From UBA1081 sp045636025 (GTDB lineage Bacteria; Bacillota; Clostridia; Oscillospirales; Acutalibacteraceae), in the NCBI GenBank assembly GCA_045636025.1, contig JAZTWP010000033.1, positions 62,001 through 126,000 of the forward strand: DNA of 64,000 nucleotides, in the 5' to 3' direction. The position numbers and the translations under genes are program-made. The notes under the pieces are model-generated. The model was not told the origin of the DNA. It ran no database searches and worked only from the letters and a program-made list of their open reading frames with translations. Shown piece by piece: positions 1-8,503 of the stretch (position 1 is the stretch's first letter; the number at the start of each line of letters is the position of its first letter).

Positions 1-421
1 TTTTCAATTGGCGAGGAATAACTAATATAATTAGGAGTTATTTCTTCAATTATTGGATTATCCTTCAATTGAATAATTGCATTTTTTACATTAGACTCAG
101 AATGTTCAATTAAATGCAACTTAAGAATCTGACAATATTCATCCATATTGTAGCCTGATAATGAGTATTGTCAACACTTGCACAAAATATATCTTCAACC
201 GAAGCGATTAAATTCTTGTCAAAATCATCAGCAGTAAACACTTTTCCCATTGCAGAATACTTATGTTTTATTACAGCAATAACAGAAGACGTATCATATG
301 AATAATTTTCAAAGATATCATCTTCTTTATAAAAACTTATAATATTATCTTCAGCAAAAGTGTCAAAAACAGAAAAACTCATAAAAATCATTACTAATAA
401 TACCGAAATAAATTTTTTCAT
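1..421 (-). pseudogene. Secreted protein, frameshifted, related to the dockerin protein at 44863-46071
   Basis: The ATG at 421-419 follows AGGATGG and opens a signal peptide (MKKFISVLLVM...TFAED). The mature part (VIAVIKHKYSA, FTADDFDKNLIASVEDIF) resembles residues 45-75 of the dockerin protein at 44863. The reading frame stops at 110, but a shift near positions 150-160 opens a second frame that runs to the window edge and keeps the resemblance (LKLHLIEHSE..., EITPNYISYSS against the paralog's LFLIIHLKEE..., LSCEPAFIYYS). One base therefore seems to be missing or two added. It is either a real pseudogene or a sequence error. The domain with its closing 'xEPxxIxYS' pattern looks like a small alpha/beta prodomain-like fold, which is inference. 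The downstream part lies outside the window. Confidence 0.6.
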
Positions 422-637
422 ATTCAACCATCCTAAAAATTAATTTTAAATACCATATTAATTATGCAAATAAAATACAACCCATTGGACTCACCTTCAC
501 TCTTCATATTAATGCAACAAACTAAAATAATGTGTTTCAGTTTATTTTTAGTTACACTATATATAAAGTTATGAAACACCAAGAATGTCACACAAAAAAA
601 GAAAAAAAATTTTTTTTGTATATATATACAAAAAAAC

Positions 638-661
638 GGCATATCTCATATGAGATATGCC
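638..661 (-). terminator. Rho-independent terminator of rpsO-pnp
   Basis: A perfect inverted repeat (GGCATATCTC...GAGATATGCC) is followed on the minus strand by GTTTTTTTG, 15 bases after the pnp stop. The stretch from about 428 to 637 is AT-rich and holds no gene that I can support. Confidence 0.85.
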
Positions 662-676
662 GAATATTTTATAAAA

Positions 677-2860
677 TTAGTCGTGGTGTCTATTGCCGTT
701 TCTTCTGCCGCCCTTGAAATCCTTACGGGGCTTTCTTTCAGCGGGTTCGTTTTCGGGAACAAGACCTTCAACCTCGATAAGAGCATCTCTTCTTGAGAGA
801 TTGAGTCTGCCCTGATCGTCAACAGGAAGAACCTTAACGATGATTTCGTCACCTACATTAACAACGTCCTCAACCTTTTCTGTTCTCTTAACGTCAAGCT
901 GGCTGATGTGAACCATACCTTCTTTACCGGGAGCGATTTCTACGAATGCACCGAAAGACATAAGTCTTGTAACAACACCCTTGTAGATTGCACCGACTTC
1001 GGGATCCTTAGCGATTGTTTCGATGATGTCAAGAGCACGTCTTGCATCTTCGATATCCTGTGCTGTAACGAAGATTGAACCGTCTTCTTCAACGTCAACC
1101 TTACAGTTGCATTCTGCACAGATCTTCTGGATAACCTTGCCCTGCTTACCGATAACATCACCGATCTTATCAACATCAATCTTAGTTGAAAGAAGCTTGG
1201 GAGCATACTTTGAAAGTTCTGTTCTGGGTTCAGCAATACAGGGAAGCATTACGTTGTCGATAATGTGATTTCTTGCATCGTGTGTCTTCTGAAGAGCTTC
1301 CTTGGTAATTTCGGGAGTAAGACCGTGAACCTTGAGGTCCATCTGGATAGCTGTAATACCGTTCTTTGTACCTGCAACCTTAAAGTCCATATCGCCGAAG
1401 AAGTCTTCAAGACCCTGGATATCAACCATAGTCATGAAACGGTCGCCTTCTGTGATAAGACCGCAGGAAATACCTGCTACGGGAGCCTTGATGGGAACAC
1501 CTGCTGCCATAAGAGCAAGAGTTGAACCACATACTGAAGCCTGTGATGTTGAACCGTTTGATGAAAGAACTTCTGAAACAAGTCTGATTGTATAGGGGAA
1601 ATCTTCCATTGAAGGAATAACGGGAACAAGAGCTCTTTCTGCAAGTGCACCGTGACCGATTTCTCTTCTGCCGGGGCCTCTTGAGGGCTTTGTTTCACCA
1701 ACAGAGTATGAGGGGAAGTTGTAGTGGTGGATATATCTCTTTGATGCTTCTTCATCGATACCATCGAGAAGCTGAGCATCTCTTGCTGAACCGAGTGTAG
1801 CAACTGTGAGAACCTGTGTCTGACCTCTTGTGAACATACCTGAACCGTGAACTCTTGAAAGAAGGTCAACCTGTGCATCGAGAGGACGCATATCGTTGAT
1901 GCCTCTGCCGTCTACACGCTTGTTTTCATCAAGGAGCCAACGACGAACGATGTATTTCTGAAGCTTGTACATACAATCGTCAATCTTGTCTGCTTCTTCA
2001 GGATACTTTTCATCAAATTCTGCGTGAACTTTTTCGTAGATGGGAAGAAGTCTTTCGTCACGGATTCTCTTATCGTCTGTGTCAAGAGCGAACTTAACAT
2101 CGTCAATTGCGAATGCCTTGATAGCTTCGAAAAGTTCTTCTGAAGGATCGTTTGAAGGGAAGTCAACCTTGGGCTTACCAACTTCTGCCTGAATGCCCTT
2201 GATAAACTCAACAACCTGCTGGTTAACTGAGTGAGCATACATAATACCGTCAAACATAACTTCGTCTGAAATTTCGTTTGCGCCTGCTTCAATCATAGCA
2301 ACAAGGTCTGCTGTTGAAGCAACTGTAACTGTCATCTGAGTCTTTTCTCTCTGTTCAACTGTGGGGTTGATAACGAATTCACCGTCAACAAGACCGAGTG
2401 AAACGCTTGATACGGGGCCATCCCAAGGAATCTGTGAAATTGAAAGAGCGATTGAAACACCGATCATAGCAGTGATTTCGGGTGAGCAATCAGGGTCAAC
2501 TGACATAACAGTTGCAACGATACCAACATCGTTTCTCATGTCCTTGGGGAAAAGAGGACGGATAGGTCTGTCGATAACACGAGATGCAAGAGTTGCCTTT
2601 TCGCTTGCCTTGCCTTCTCTTCTCTGGAATGAACCGGGGATTTTACCTACTGAGTAGAGCTTTTCTTCGAAGTCAACTGACATGGGGAAGAAATCTACGC
2701 CTTCACGGGGCTTGTCTGCCATTGTAACTGAGCAGAGAACTTCTGTTTCGCCGTAACGGACAAGACATGAACCTGCTGCGAGCTGTGCCATCTTGCCGAC
2801 TTCAACCTTAAGAGGTCTGCCTGCAAGTTCAGTTTCAAATACTCTGAAATCTGTAAACAT
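677..2860 (-). CDS. pnp: Polyribonucleotide nucleotidyltransferase (PNPase)
   Basis: PNPase degrades RNA 3' to 5' by phosphorolysis in the cytoplasm as a trimeric ring. The 727-residue length is normal for the family. Two RNase PH-like halves are visible: the first near residues 10-145 with GSFQRREGKASEKA, the second near 310-520 with FPSYSVGETKPSRGPGRREI and the metal-site region MDIQGLEDFFGDMDFKVAG. They are separated by an alpha-helical linker. A KH domain with IGDVIGKQGK (about residue 565) and an S1 domain (GVVTRLMSFGAFVEI, about 620-690) follow, then a basic Gly/Arg-rich tail. The ATG has AAAGGAG upstream. It lies downstream of rpsO, the usual arrangement, and the only clear promoter is ahead of rpsO. 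Confidence 0.98.
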   Translation of the reverse strand: MFTDFRVFETELAGRPLKVEVGKMAQLAAGSCLVRYGETEVLCSVTMADKPREGVDFFPMSVDFEEKLYSVGKIPGSFQRREGKASEKATLASRVIDRPIRPLFPKDMRNDVGIVATVMSVDPDCSPEITAMIGVSIALSISQIPWDGPVSSVSLGLVDGEFVINPTVEQREKTQMTVTVASTADLVAMIEAGANEISDEVMFDGIMYAHSVNQQVVEFIKGIQAEVGKPKVDFPSNDPSEELFEAIKAFAIDDVKFALDTDDKRIRDERLLPIYEKVHAEFDEKYPEEADKIDDCMYKLQKYIVRRWLLDENKRVDGRGINDMRPLDAQVDLLSRVHGSGMFTRGQTQVLTVATLGSARDAQLLDGIDEEASKRYIHHYNFPSYSVGETKPSRGPGRREIGHGALAERALVPVIPSMEDFPYTIRLVSEVLSSNGSTSQASVCGSTLALMAAGVPIKAPVAGISCGLITEGDRFMTMVDIQGLEDFFGDMDFKVAGTKNGITAIQMDLKVHGLTPEITKEALQKTHDARNHIIDNVMLPCIAEPRTELSKYAPKLLSTKIDVDKIGDVIGKQGKVIQKICAECNCKVDVEEDGSIFVTAQDIEDARRALDIIETIAKDPEVGAIYKGVVTRLMSFGAFVEIAPGKEGMVHISQLDVKRTEKVEDVVNVGDEIIVKVLPVDDQGRLNLSRRDALIEVEGLVPENEPAERKPRKDFKGGRRNGNRHHD

Positions 2861-2911
2861 TTTAAAATCTCCTTTTTGATTTTTTATGTCCGGTCAGCTC
2901 TCCCGCTGTTA

Positions 2912-2958
2912 ATGTACAATTCAATACATACGATTTTCATACACATTGAATTGTACAT
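2912..2958. repeat. Intergenic inverted repeat (tgtacaattcaat type)
   Basis: TGTACAATTCAAT and ATTGAATTGTACA face each other around a 20-base loop, and two more copies of aattgtacattat follow to about 3010. The same style of repeat lies at 16910-17045 and 23731-23820. It sits between rpsO and pnp, so it would fold in the mRNA and could act as a processing or stability element. Confidence 0.6.
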
Positions 2959-3020
2959 TATACATTAAAATACGATGAAGCCAAACCCGACAGTTTTTAA
3001 TTGTACATTATTTGAAAAAT

Positions 3021-3052
3021 GGGCAGCAAACAATGTATATTGCTTGCCGCCC
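3021..3052 (-). terminator. Hairpin after rpsO
   Basis: On the minus strand GGGCGGCAAGCAA...TTGTTTGCTGCCC forms a long stem followed by ATTTTTC, 14 bases after the rpsO stop. It may be a terminator or attenuator reducing read-through into pnp. Confidence 0.6.
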
Positions 3053-3065
3053 TGTTTTCCGAAAA

Positions 3066-3329
3066 TTACTTACGAAGACCAAGTCTTGCAACGATTGAAC
3101 GGTATCTTTCGATATCATTCTTCTGAAGGTAAGCAAGAAGGTTTCTTCTGTGACCAACCATCTTGAGAAGACCACGTCTTGAGTGATGGTCCTTCTTGTG
3201 CTCCTTAAGATGCTCAGTAAGGTCGTTGATTCTCTTTGTGAGAACTGCGATCTGTACTTCGGGAGAACCTGTGTCGCCTTCGTGTGTAGCATACTCAGCG
3301 ATGATAGCTGTCTTTTCTGCCTGTGTCAT
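3066..3329 (-). CDS. rpsO: 30S ribosomal protein S15
   Basis: At 87 residues this matches the normal S15 length. It binds the central domain of 16S rRNA early in 30S assembly. The family signature is visible as HEGDTGSPEVQIAVLTKRI followed by LTEHLKEHKKDHHSRRGLL and the C-terminal RYRSIVARLGLRK. The ATG at 3329 has GAGGTG upstream. It is the first gene of an rpsO-pnp unit with a consensus promoter and a 98-base leader, which could carry the S15-binding autoregulatory structure known for other rpsO leaders. I cannot confirm that fold by eye. Confidence 0.98.
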   Translation of the reverse strand: MTQAEKTAIIAEYATHEGDTGSPEVQIAVLTKRINDLTEHLKEHKKDHHSRRGLLKMVGHRRNLLAYLQKNDIERYRSIVARLGLRK

Positions 3330-3427
3330 TGTTTTTCACCTCATTAATTATTTACCGATATCTCAGAGTAAGGCAGGTGAATACTCATTGAGTTTACTCC
3401 ATACTCCGTGAATTCGGCAGCTTCAAC

Positions 3428-3456
3428 ATTATATCATATGTATTTTACTTTGTCAA
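3428..3456 (-). promoter_or_regulatory. Consensus sigma-A promoter of rpsO-pnp
   Basis: TTGACA (3456-3451) and TATAAT (3433-3428) are separated by 17 bases, a perfect match to the vegetative consensus. Transcription should begin near 3421, giving a leader of about 90 bases rich in short inverted repeats (GAGTAAACTC, GAGTATTC...). Confidence 0.85.
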
Positions 3457-3505
3457 ATACTTTTTTGAATAAATACTGCTGCATTAAAGCCGTTTCTGTT
3501 ATGCA

Positions 3506-4060
3506 TTATGCAACATCATTAGCAGAATTTTTCTTTTTCTTAAAATAAGGAACAATATCAAATCTGCCCATTGCAATAAGCACTGAAATAAGACTTATAG
3601 CATCTGTTGCAAGAGCCTCCCACGCACTGCAGGTACAGTTGTAAACAACCCACATAATAAGAGTGGGAACATTGAGAATTCTTATTGTTCTTGTGTTTTT
3701 AAGGCTGTAAGCAACTGTTGAACAAAGCTTACCCACAAGCGGAAGAAGTGACTGAGGCCCCTCCCATGTGATGATTGCAGAAATAATATAAATTCCGCAG
3801 AAAACCCACATTGCAGCTTTTGTTGACTTCTCTTTTTCAACAAGCTTGTAAAAAATAAAGTTTCGCACAACACCCACAAGATTCATAATTGCTCCTGTGG
3901 GAGCATCGAGAAGATAGTACTGAATTGTGAATGCCGCCTCTGAGCCGAGTTTTGCAACAACAATACCCTTGTGCTTGTTGCTCTGAAAAGCCGCAACACC
4001 GAGAATGAATGCAATTATTCCTATTGCTCTTATAAATATTTCAGAATGTATGAATTCCAT
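3506..4060 (-). CDS. YgjV-family inner membrane protein
   Basis: This 184-residue protein is hydrophobic, with about five or six membrane segments, and matches the YgjV family in layout: an early GIIAFILGVAAFQSNKHK segment, then NLVGVVRNFIFY, the region reading WEGPQSLLPLVGKLCSTVAY, and a basic tail (FKKKKNSAND). The function of the family is not established to my knowledge. The ATG at 4060 has GAGGTTAAT upstream. It is separated from the yabR-like gene upstream by a strong terminator, so it probably has its own promoter. Confidence 0.8.
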   Translation of the reverse strand: MEFIHSEIFIRAIGIIAFILGVAAFQSNKHKGIVVAKLGSEAAFTIQYYLLDAPTGAIMNLVGVVRNFIFYKLVEKEKSTKAAMWVFCGIYIISAIITWEGPQSLLPLVGKLCSTVAYSLKNTRTIRILNVPTLIMWVVYNCTCSAWEALATDAISLISVLIAMGRFDIVPYFKKKKNSANDVA

Positions 4061-4069
4061 ATTAACCTC

Positions 4070-4096
4070 AAAAAAAGGGATTGATTTCTCAATCCC
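4070..4096 (-). terminator. Terminator of the yabP-yabQ-divIC-yabR unit
   Basis: GGGATTGAGAAATCAATCCC followed by TTTTTTT on the minus strand, 8 bases after the yabR-like stop codon. Confidence 0.9.
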
Positions 4097-4103
4097 TCAA
4101 AAA

Positions 4104-4607
4104 TTACCACTTATTATTGTTGTTACCACCGCGTCTTGCACCGCCGCCGCTTCTGCGTGATTCTGCGGGCTTTTTGATGCCTGCCTGACGCTCGTCACTT
4201 GTCTGTTTGAACTTTGCCATCATATCTTCAAAAGACTGAGGCTTATCTTCCTGACGATTGCCCTGCCATACGGGAGGATTATTATTTCTTCTGGGTCTGT
4301 TGTTGCCGGGCTTTTTATCAAAGCCTTTGTCTGAACCTTTGAATTCTTTCTTTTCACGGGGTTCTGCAGGCTTGAGTTCTGTCTGCTTGATTGAAAGGCT
4401 GATTTTGCCTGCTTCATTAATAGCAAGAACTTTAACCTTAACATCCTGACCCTCTGCAAGATGCTCCTTGATATCCTTTACATATGATGATGCAACTTCT
4501 GAAATATGTACCATACCAACTTCGCCGCTTGATACCTTGACGAACGCACCGAAATTTGTAAGGCCCGTTACTTTACCCTCGAGAATGTCACCAACATTTA
4601 ACTGCAT
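4104..4607 (-). CDS. yabR: S1 RNA-binding domain protein (YabR / GSP13 type)
   Basis: Residues 1-75 form one S1 domain (VGDILEGKVTGLTNFGAFVK, GMVHISEVA, KVLAINEAGKISLSIKQ). The remaining 90 residues are a low-complexity basic tail rich in Lys, Arg, Asn and Gly ending in GGNNNNKW. Proteins of this type bind RNA or the 30S subunit and tune translation. In Bacillus yabR follows divIC, exactly the order here, and the context supports the call. The start ATG has GGAGGAAAA upstream, 25 bases after the divIC-like stop. Confidence 0.85.
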   Translation of the reverse strand: MQLNVGDILEGKVTGLTNFGAFVKVSSGEVGMVHISEVASSYVKDIKEHLAEGQDVKVKVLAINEAGKISLSIKQTELKPAEPREKKEFKGSDKGFDKKPGNNRPRRNNNPPVWQGNRQEDKPQSFEDMMAKFKQTSDERQAGIKKPAESRRSGGGARRGGNNNNKW

Positions 4608-4632
4608 TTAACAATTTTCCTCCGACTCACTT

Positions 4633-4920
4633 TTAGTTTCCGTAAATATAAACATGCTCGTCAGGATAAACATAATCCTGCTCTCTTGCATATTGTTCCA
4701 TAAGAACTGACTCGTTTTCTTCTTTCATAAGAGCTTCGAGTGCTGCATTTTTTTCATCCATTTCCATGGATTCGGCTTCTTTTGCCACTAATTCTTCGGC
4801 AAGCTTTTTGTTTTCATTCATAAGCACACCGATTTTTATCAGCATTCCCACAACGAACACCGCAAGGAATGCAATCACTATATAAAAAATATTTTTAGGC
4901 AAAGGTTTTTTCTTTTCCAT
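4633..4920 (-). CDS. Septum formation initiator, DivIC/FtsB family
   Basis: A 95-residue bitopic membrane protein: a short basic N-terminus (MEKKKPLPKN), one membrane helix (IFYIVIAFLAVFVVGMLI), then a coiled coil (about 40-75) and the family-typical closing motif EQYAREQDYVYPDEHVYIY. DivIC partners FtsL at the division septum. I chose the ATG at 4920, which has AAAGAGA upstream, rather than the TTG 15 bases earlier. It sits between yabQ and yabR as in Bacillus. Confidence 0.85.
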   Translation of the reverse strand: MEKKKPLPKNIFYIVIAFLAVFVVGMLIKIGVLMNENKKLAEELVAKEAESMEMDEKNAALEALMKEENESVLMEQYAREQDYVYPDEHVYIYGN

Positions 4921-4986
4921 TATAATCTCTTTCAATTTTATTTATATTCTTTTTTATCCTAATCAAAGGTTATTATACACTATTCA

Positions 4987-5445
4987 TTACTCATCTTTCA
5001 AGGGCTTTTTTAATTTATTTTTTGAATTTTCAAGCTTTTTTATAATTTTTTCTTTCAATTTATTAAGTCCTGCAAACATCTTTTTCAAAACGCGATAAAA
5101 AGGTGAAAAAATCACAGTAAAAATTCCTCTTACGAGTTTTGATAATTTCTTTGTAACAAAAGAAACAAGTACTCCGAGAGTAGAAAAATAGACAGCTGCC
5201 CCCGTAAAAAGTGCAAGCAGAAGATAAATTCTTATAAACCCGTTTGCCGTTGCAAGAAGCAGAAGATATGTCAGCACCGCAGAGAGAATGCAGAACAGAA
5301 AATCAGCAACAAAAACTATGGGTTTCAGCTTCACAAAAAGACTTCGTATGATACCTGCCGCATCATAAACTATGCCGAGAATAAACCCAAGACCGAGAAA
5401 AGGCATAAGATTCTCAATCTGAACAGAAAGATCAACACCATACAT
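4987..5445 (-). CDS. yabQ: Spore cortex biosynthesis protein YabQ
   Basis: This 152-residue protein has about four membrane helices in its first 110 residues and a strongly basic tail (KEKIIKKLENSKNKLKKPLKD). The opening IENLMPFLGLGFILGIVYDA with LKPIVFVADFLFCI is typical of YabQ, a forespore outer-membrane protein needed for cortex formation. It starts only 3 bases after the yabP stop without a clear ribosome site of its own, so translation is probably coupled. Confidence 0.88.
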   Translation of the reverse strand: MYGVDLSVQIENLMPFLGLGFILGIVYDAAGIIRSLFVKLKPIVFVADFLFCILSAVLTYLLLLATANGFIRIYLLLALFTGAAVYFSTLGVLVSFVTKKLSKLVRGIFTVIFSPFYRVLKKMFAGLNKLKEKIIKKLENSKNKLKKPLKDE

Positions 5446-5448
5446 ACG

Positions 5449-5724
5449 CTATCTGAAAAGCCGTGTAAACAATCCGCCCTGAGGTCTTGTTTCGTTATAC
5501 TGCAATGAAATTATATTGCCTTCAACATTCAGTTCTCCCATATCAACACTCATTCTGATGATATGAAGATCCTCCCCTTTTACAACAAGTTCTCCTTTTT
5601 CTGTCTGTGCAATTATTGTCTGTTCATCATATCCGCCGATATCAATAACACCCGTCACAACCAGATTATGTCTGTCCTCCAGCGTCAGATTATGCGGAAA
5701 TTTTAATGTTTTATCATCTGCCAT
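5449..5724 (-). CDS. yabP: Sporulation protein YabP
   Basis: A 91-residue all-beta protein of the YabP/YqfC family, with HNLTLEDRHNLVVTGVIDI, a central QTEKGELVVKGEDLHI and the closing LQYNETRPQGGLFTRLFR. It works with YabQ during spore coat and cortex assembly. The ATG at 5724 is preceded by AGAGGGATATT. A ClC terminator lies just upstream, so a separate sporulation promoter is expected in or near it, though I cannot point to one confidently. Confidence 0.88.
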   Translation of the reverse strand: MADDKTLKFPHNLTLEDRHNLVVTGVIDIGGYDEQTIIAQTEKGELVVKGEDLHIIRMSVDMGELNVEGNIISLQYNETRPQGGLFTRLFR

Positions 5725-5749
5725 AATATCCCTCTTTAATAAAAAATAA

Positions 5750-5777
5750 ACTGTCATCAAATAATTATGATGACAGT
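5750..5777 (-). terminator. Terminator of the ClC gene
   Basis: ACTGTCATCA and TGATGACAGT pair around an 8-base loop. On the minus strand the stem is followed by TTATTTTTTATT. It separates the ClC gene from yabP. Confidence 0.8.
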
Positions 5778-5787
5778 CTGAATTTTA

Positions 5788-7371
5788 TTACACAGAGGAT
5801 AGTTCTTCTATCTGATATTGTTCACCCACAAGACCTCTAAGTCTGTGAAGAGTTTCATTTTCGTCATACAGTTTCAATCTGAGAACAAGAGTATCACCGT
5901 CGTACAGCTTCTTTTCACCATCGTTGTCCATATCCTGATCGTTATGATTTGCTCTTGTTACGCTGACTACAACAGCAGAATGAGGCCACATAATGTCTCG
6001 CACAGTTTTGCCGACAACAAAAGCATCTGTTGAAACTTTCATTCTGTAAGATACAATTCTCGGAGTTTTGCCTTTATGCTGGTTTTCTTCAAGTCTTTCA
6101 AGCACTCTGTCATAGAAAGGAGTCTGATTAAAAACTGCAGTAATAAAATTAACAACAAAAACAACAAGTGCAACGTAAAACAGATTAGTATATCTGCAGG
6201 TAAATTCAATAAAAAGTACCGTTGCAGTAAGCGGAGCACGCAATGTACCACCTATAAATGCACACATTCCGAGAACAACAACTGACGGGAACAATTCGGG
6301 TTGCATTCCTGCAAAAACAAGTATTCTTCCGCCTATTGCACCAACAAGGGCACCGATTGCAAGAGTCGGGACAAATATACCGCCTGTTGCACCGCTGTCT
6401 GTAACAAGAACCATCATAATCATTCTGACTGCAAGCACTGCAAACAACAATCCGAAAGATTCACCATATGAAAGAATGTTTTCAATGATTTCATGACCGC
6501 TGTGAATACTGTGGCTGAAGCAGAATCCGAGCACACCTGTAAAAATAAACACAACAATAAGTTTTGCTGTATCGGGAATTATCTTTTTCAGTTTCTTTGT
6601 AAACTTACCGAAATAACCGAGTGAAGCATCAAAAACACCGACTGCAACAGCTACAATCACGCTGAAAAGAAGAAGATACCCCACATTATCCAATTCAAAA
6701 TCGGGAAAATCATATACTGAAACAAGCTCTGCACTCATCCCGAAGATATCACACAGCAGCTTATTGATGTATGTTGCTGACAGAACTGACATTGATACAG
6801 TGAGAACAAGCATCGGTGTGAATCTTTTATGAATTTCTTCAAGTGCAAAAAGGATTGCAGACAACGGTGAACCCGTTGCAACTGAAAAACCTGCTGCGGC
6901 ACCGCCTGTCATAACATAACGGCTCCAGGCAGATTTACTGCCGTTGGGACCTGAGCACAAACCGCCTATTGCTGTACCGACAATAACTGCAGGACCTTCA
7001 CTACCAAGGGGAAGACCGCACAAAAAGCTTATAAAACTGCCGATAATGGTGCCGTAGACTGTTCTTGTTCTTCTGAAAGATAACACTCCTCTGAGAATTC
7101 CTTCACAACAAGGAATTCCGCCGCCCTTCATTTCAGGAATACGTTTCTGCATAAAACCCATAAGAAAAGCAAATGCAATCAGAGCAGCAAAAACACCGAC
7201 AACAGCCAATGGAGACTCAGCTGATTCAACATAGATAATCTCGGACAGATGTTCAAGCTTTTTTGCTGCAAATCTGAATCCGAAAATTACTACACCCGTT
7301 ATTGAACCACAGACTATCCCGTACCACACGCAGGGAAGAATGTTATAAATATACTCTTTGTAATGTTTCAA
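5788..7371 (-). CDS. ClC-family chloride/proton transporter with C-terminal RCK_C domain
   Basis: About 527 residues with the ClC core: GSEGPAVIVG carries the gating glutamate, FALEEIHKRF the internal proton-pathway glutamate, and GIFVPTLAIGA the third signature. Both glutamates suggest a 2Cl-/H+ antiporter rather than a channel. The first selectivity motif reads KGGGIPCCEG, with glycine where the usual GSGIP has serine. The last 85 residues, beginning with MKVSTDAFVVGKTVRDI, resemble a TrkA/RCK_C ligand-binding domain. I favour a TTG start at 7371 (preceded by GAAGGCG) over a TTG further upstream; no good ATG is present. Confidence 0.92.
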   Translation of the reverse strand: MKHYKEYIYNILPCVWYGIVCGSITGVVIFGFRFAAKKLEHLSEIIYVESAESPLAVVGVFAALIAFAFLMGFMQKRIPEMKGGGIPCCEGILRGVLSFRRTRTVYGTIIGSFISFLCGLPLGSEGPAVIVGTAIGGLCSGPNGSKSAWSRYVMTGGAAAGFSVATGSPLSAILFALEEIHKRFTPMLVLTVSMSVLSATYINKLLCDIFGMSAELVSVYDFPDFELDNVGYLLLFSVIVAVAVGVFDASLGYFGKFTKKLKKIIPDTAKLIVVFIFTGVLGFCFSHSIHSGHEIIENILSYGESFGLLFAVLAVRMIMMVLVTDSGATGGIFVPTLAIGALVGAIGGRILVFAGMQPELFPSVVVLGMCAFIGGTLRAPLTATVLFIEFTCRYTNLFYVALVVFVVNFITAVFNQTPFYDRVLERLEENQHKGKTPRIVSYRMKVSTDAFVVGKTVRDIMWPHSAVVVSVTRANHNDQDMDNDGEKKLYDGDTLVLRLKLYDENETLHRLRGLVGEQYQIEELSSV

Positions 7372-7485
7372 AATATCGCCTTCATTTTTCTTTTGTAGTA
7401 TTATATCAACAACTGAAAAACAAGTCAATCAACTATTGATAAAAATATCAATTTATATTATACTCTGAAAAAAGGAGTGAATGCA

Positions 7486-8460
7486 ATGGAATACAAAAAT
7501 CCTTTCATAGAACAGCGTGCTGACCCTTATATAACAAAAGGTCCTGATGGTTTTTACTATTTTACGGCTTCGTACCCCGCTTTCGGTGATGTTCATCACG
7601 GATACGACCGTATAATTTTAAGAAAAAGCGCAACAGTATCAGGTCTTGCAGATGCTGAAGAAAAAACAATATGGACAGCTCACGAAGAAGGCATTATGTC
7701 AAAACACATCTGGGCTCCTGAAATTCATTACATAGGAGGAAAATGGTATGTATTTTTTGCTGCCGCAAACAGCGATGATATATGGCACATAAGACCCTAT
7801 GTACTCTGCTGCAAAGGCAATAACCCGGTAAATGATGAATGGGAAGAAAAAGGCAGAGTCATTCCCTCTGAAGATGATAATGTTTCATTCAACAGTTTTT
7901 CTCTTGATATGACATATTTTGAGCATAACGGTAAACATTATGTTATCTGGGCAGAAATCATAGGTGATTCATCTTTGTTTATGGCAGAGATAAATCCCGC
8001 TGAGCCCTGGAAGCTCACAAGCAGACCAATACTTCTGACAAAACCCGAATATCCTTGGGAAAAAGTTGTTTTCAGAGTCAACGAAGGTGCAAGTGTGCTT
8101 AAAACAGAAAAAACTGTTTATATTTTCTTTTCTGCATCAGGCACAGGCTCAGAATATTGTATGGGCAGACTTTCTGCAGACACAGATGCAGACCTTATGA
8201 ATCCCAAAAGTTGGACAAAACTTGACCACCCCGTACTTCAGACAGAAGACCTTATCGGTGAATCAGGACCGGGGCACAACAGTTTTGTGACAGACGAAAA
8301 CGGAGATTTACTTCTCGTTTACCACGCAAGACCTGAAAGTCATATTAAAGGCGAATGCGGCTCATTCTGCGAAGATTCTCTTTATGACCCTTGCAGACAC
8401 GCAAGAATAAGAAAAGTAAATTTCGATGAAAATTCAGTCCCCGTGCTCAACTATAAATAA
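7486..8460 (+). CDS. Glycoside hydrolase family 43 enzyme, cytoplasmic
   Basis: A 324-residue five-bladed propeller of the GH43 type with no signal peptide. The three expected acids are seen: Asp13 in QRADPYI (base), Asp141 in FSLDMTYF (pKa modulator) and Glu200 in RVNEGASVL (acid). HIWAPEIHYIGGKWYVF is a strong family marker. Such enzymes release arabinose or xylose from short oligosaccharides, and the exact sugar cannot be read from the sequence. The ATG at 7486 lies 8 bases after AAAGGAG. It is the only plus-strand gene in this cluster and converges on htrA. Confidence 0.9.
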   Translation: MEYKNPFIEQRADPYITKGPDGFYYFTASYPAFGDVHHGYDRIILRKSATVSGLADAEEKTIWTAHEEGIMSKHIWAPEIHYIGGKWYVFFAAANSDDIWHIRPYVLCCKGNNPVNDEWEEKGRVIPSEDDNVSFNSFSLDMTYFEHNGKHYVIWAEIIGDSSLFMAEINPAEPWKLTSRPILLTKPEYPWEKVVFRVNEGASVLKTEKTVYIFFSASGTGSEYCMGRLSADTDADLMNPKSWTKLDHPVLQTEDLIGESGPGHNSFVTDENGDLLLVYHARPESHIKGECGSFCEDSLYDPCRHARIRKVNFDENSVPVLNYK

Positions 8461-8469
8461 CACAAAAAA

Positions 8470-8496
8470 AACGGCAAAGGTTTAACCTCTGCCGTT
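8470..8496. terminator. Bidirectional terminator between GH43 and htrA
   Basis: AACGGCAAAGG and CCTCTGCCGTT pair with one mismatch around TTTAA. Runs of T follow on the plus strand and of A precede it, so it can serve both convergent genes. Confidence 0.88.
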
Positions 8497-8503
8497 AATT
8501 TTT

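Noticed and set aside
428..637. Small open frames between the left-edge gene and pnp
   Set aside because: They are low-complexity AT-rich frames lacking ribosome sites.
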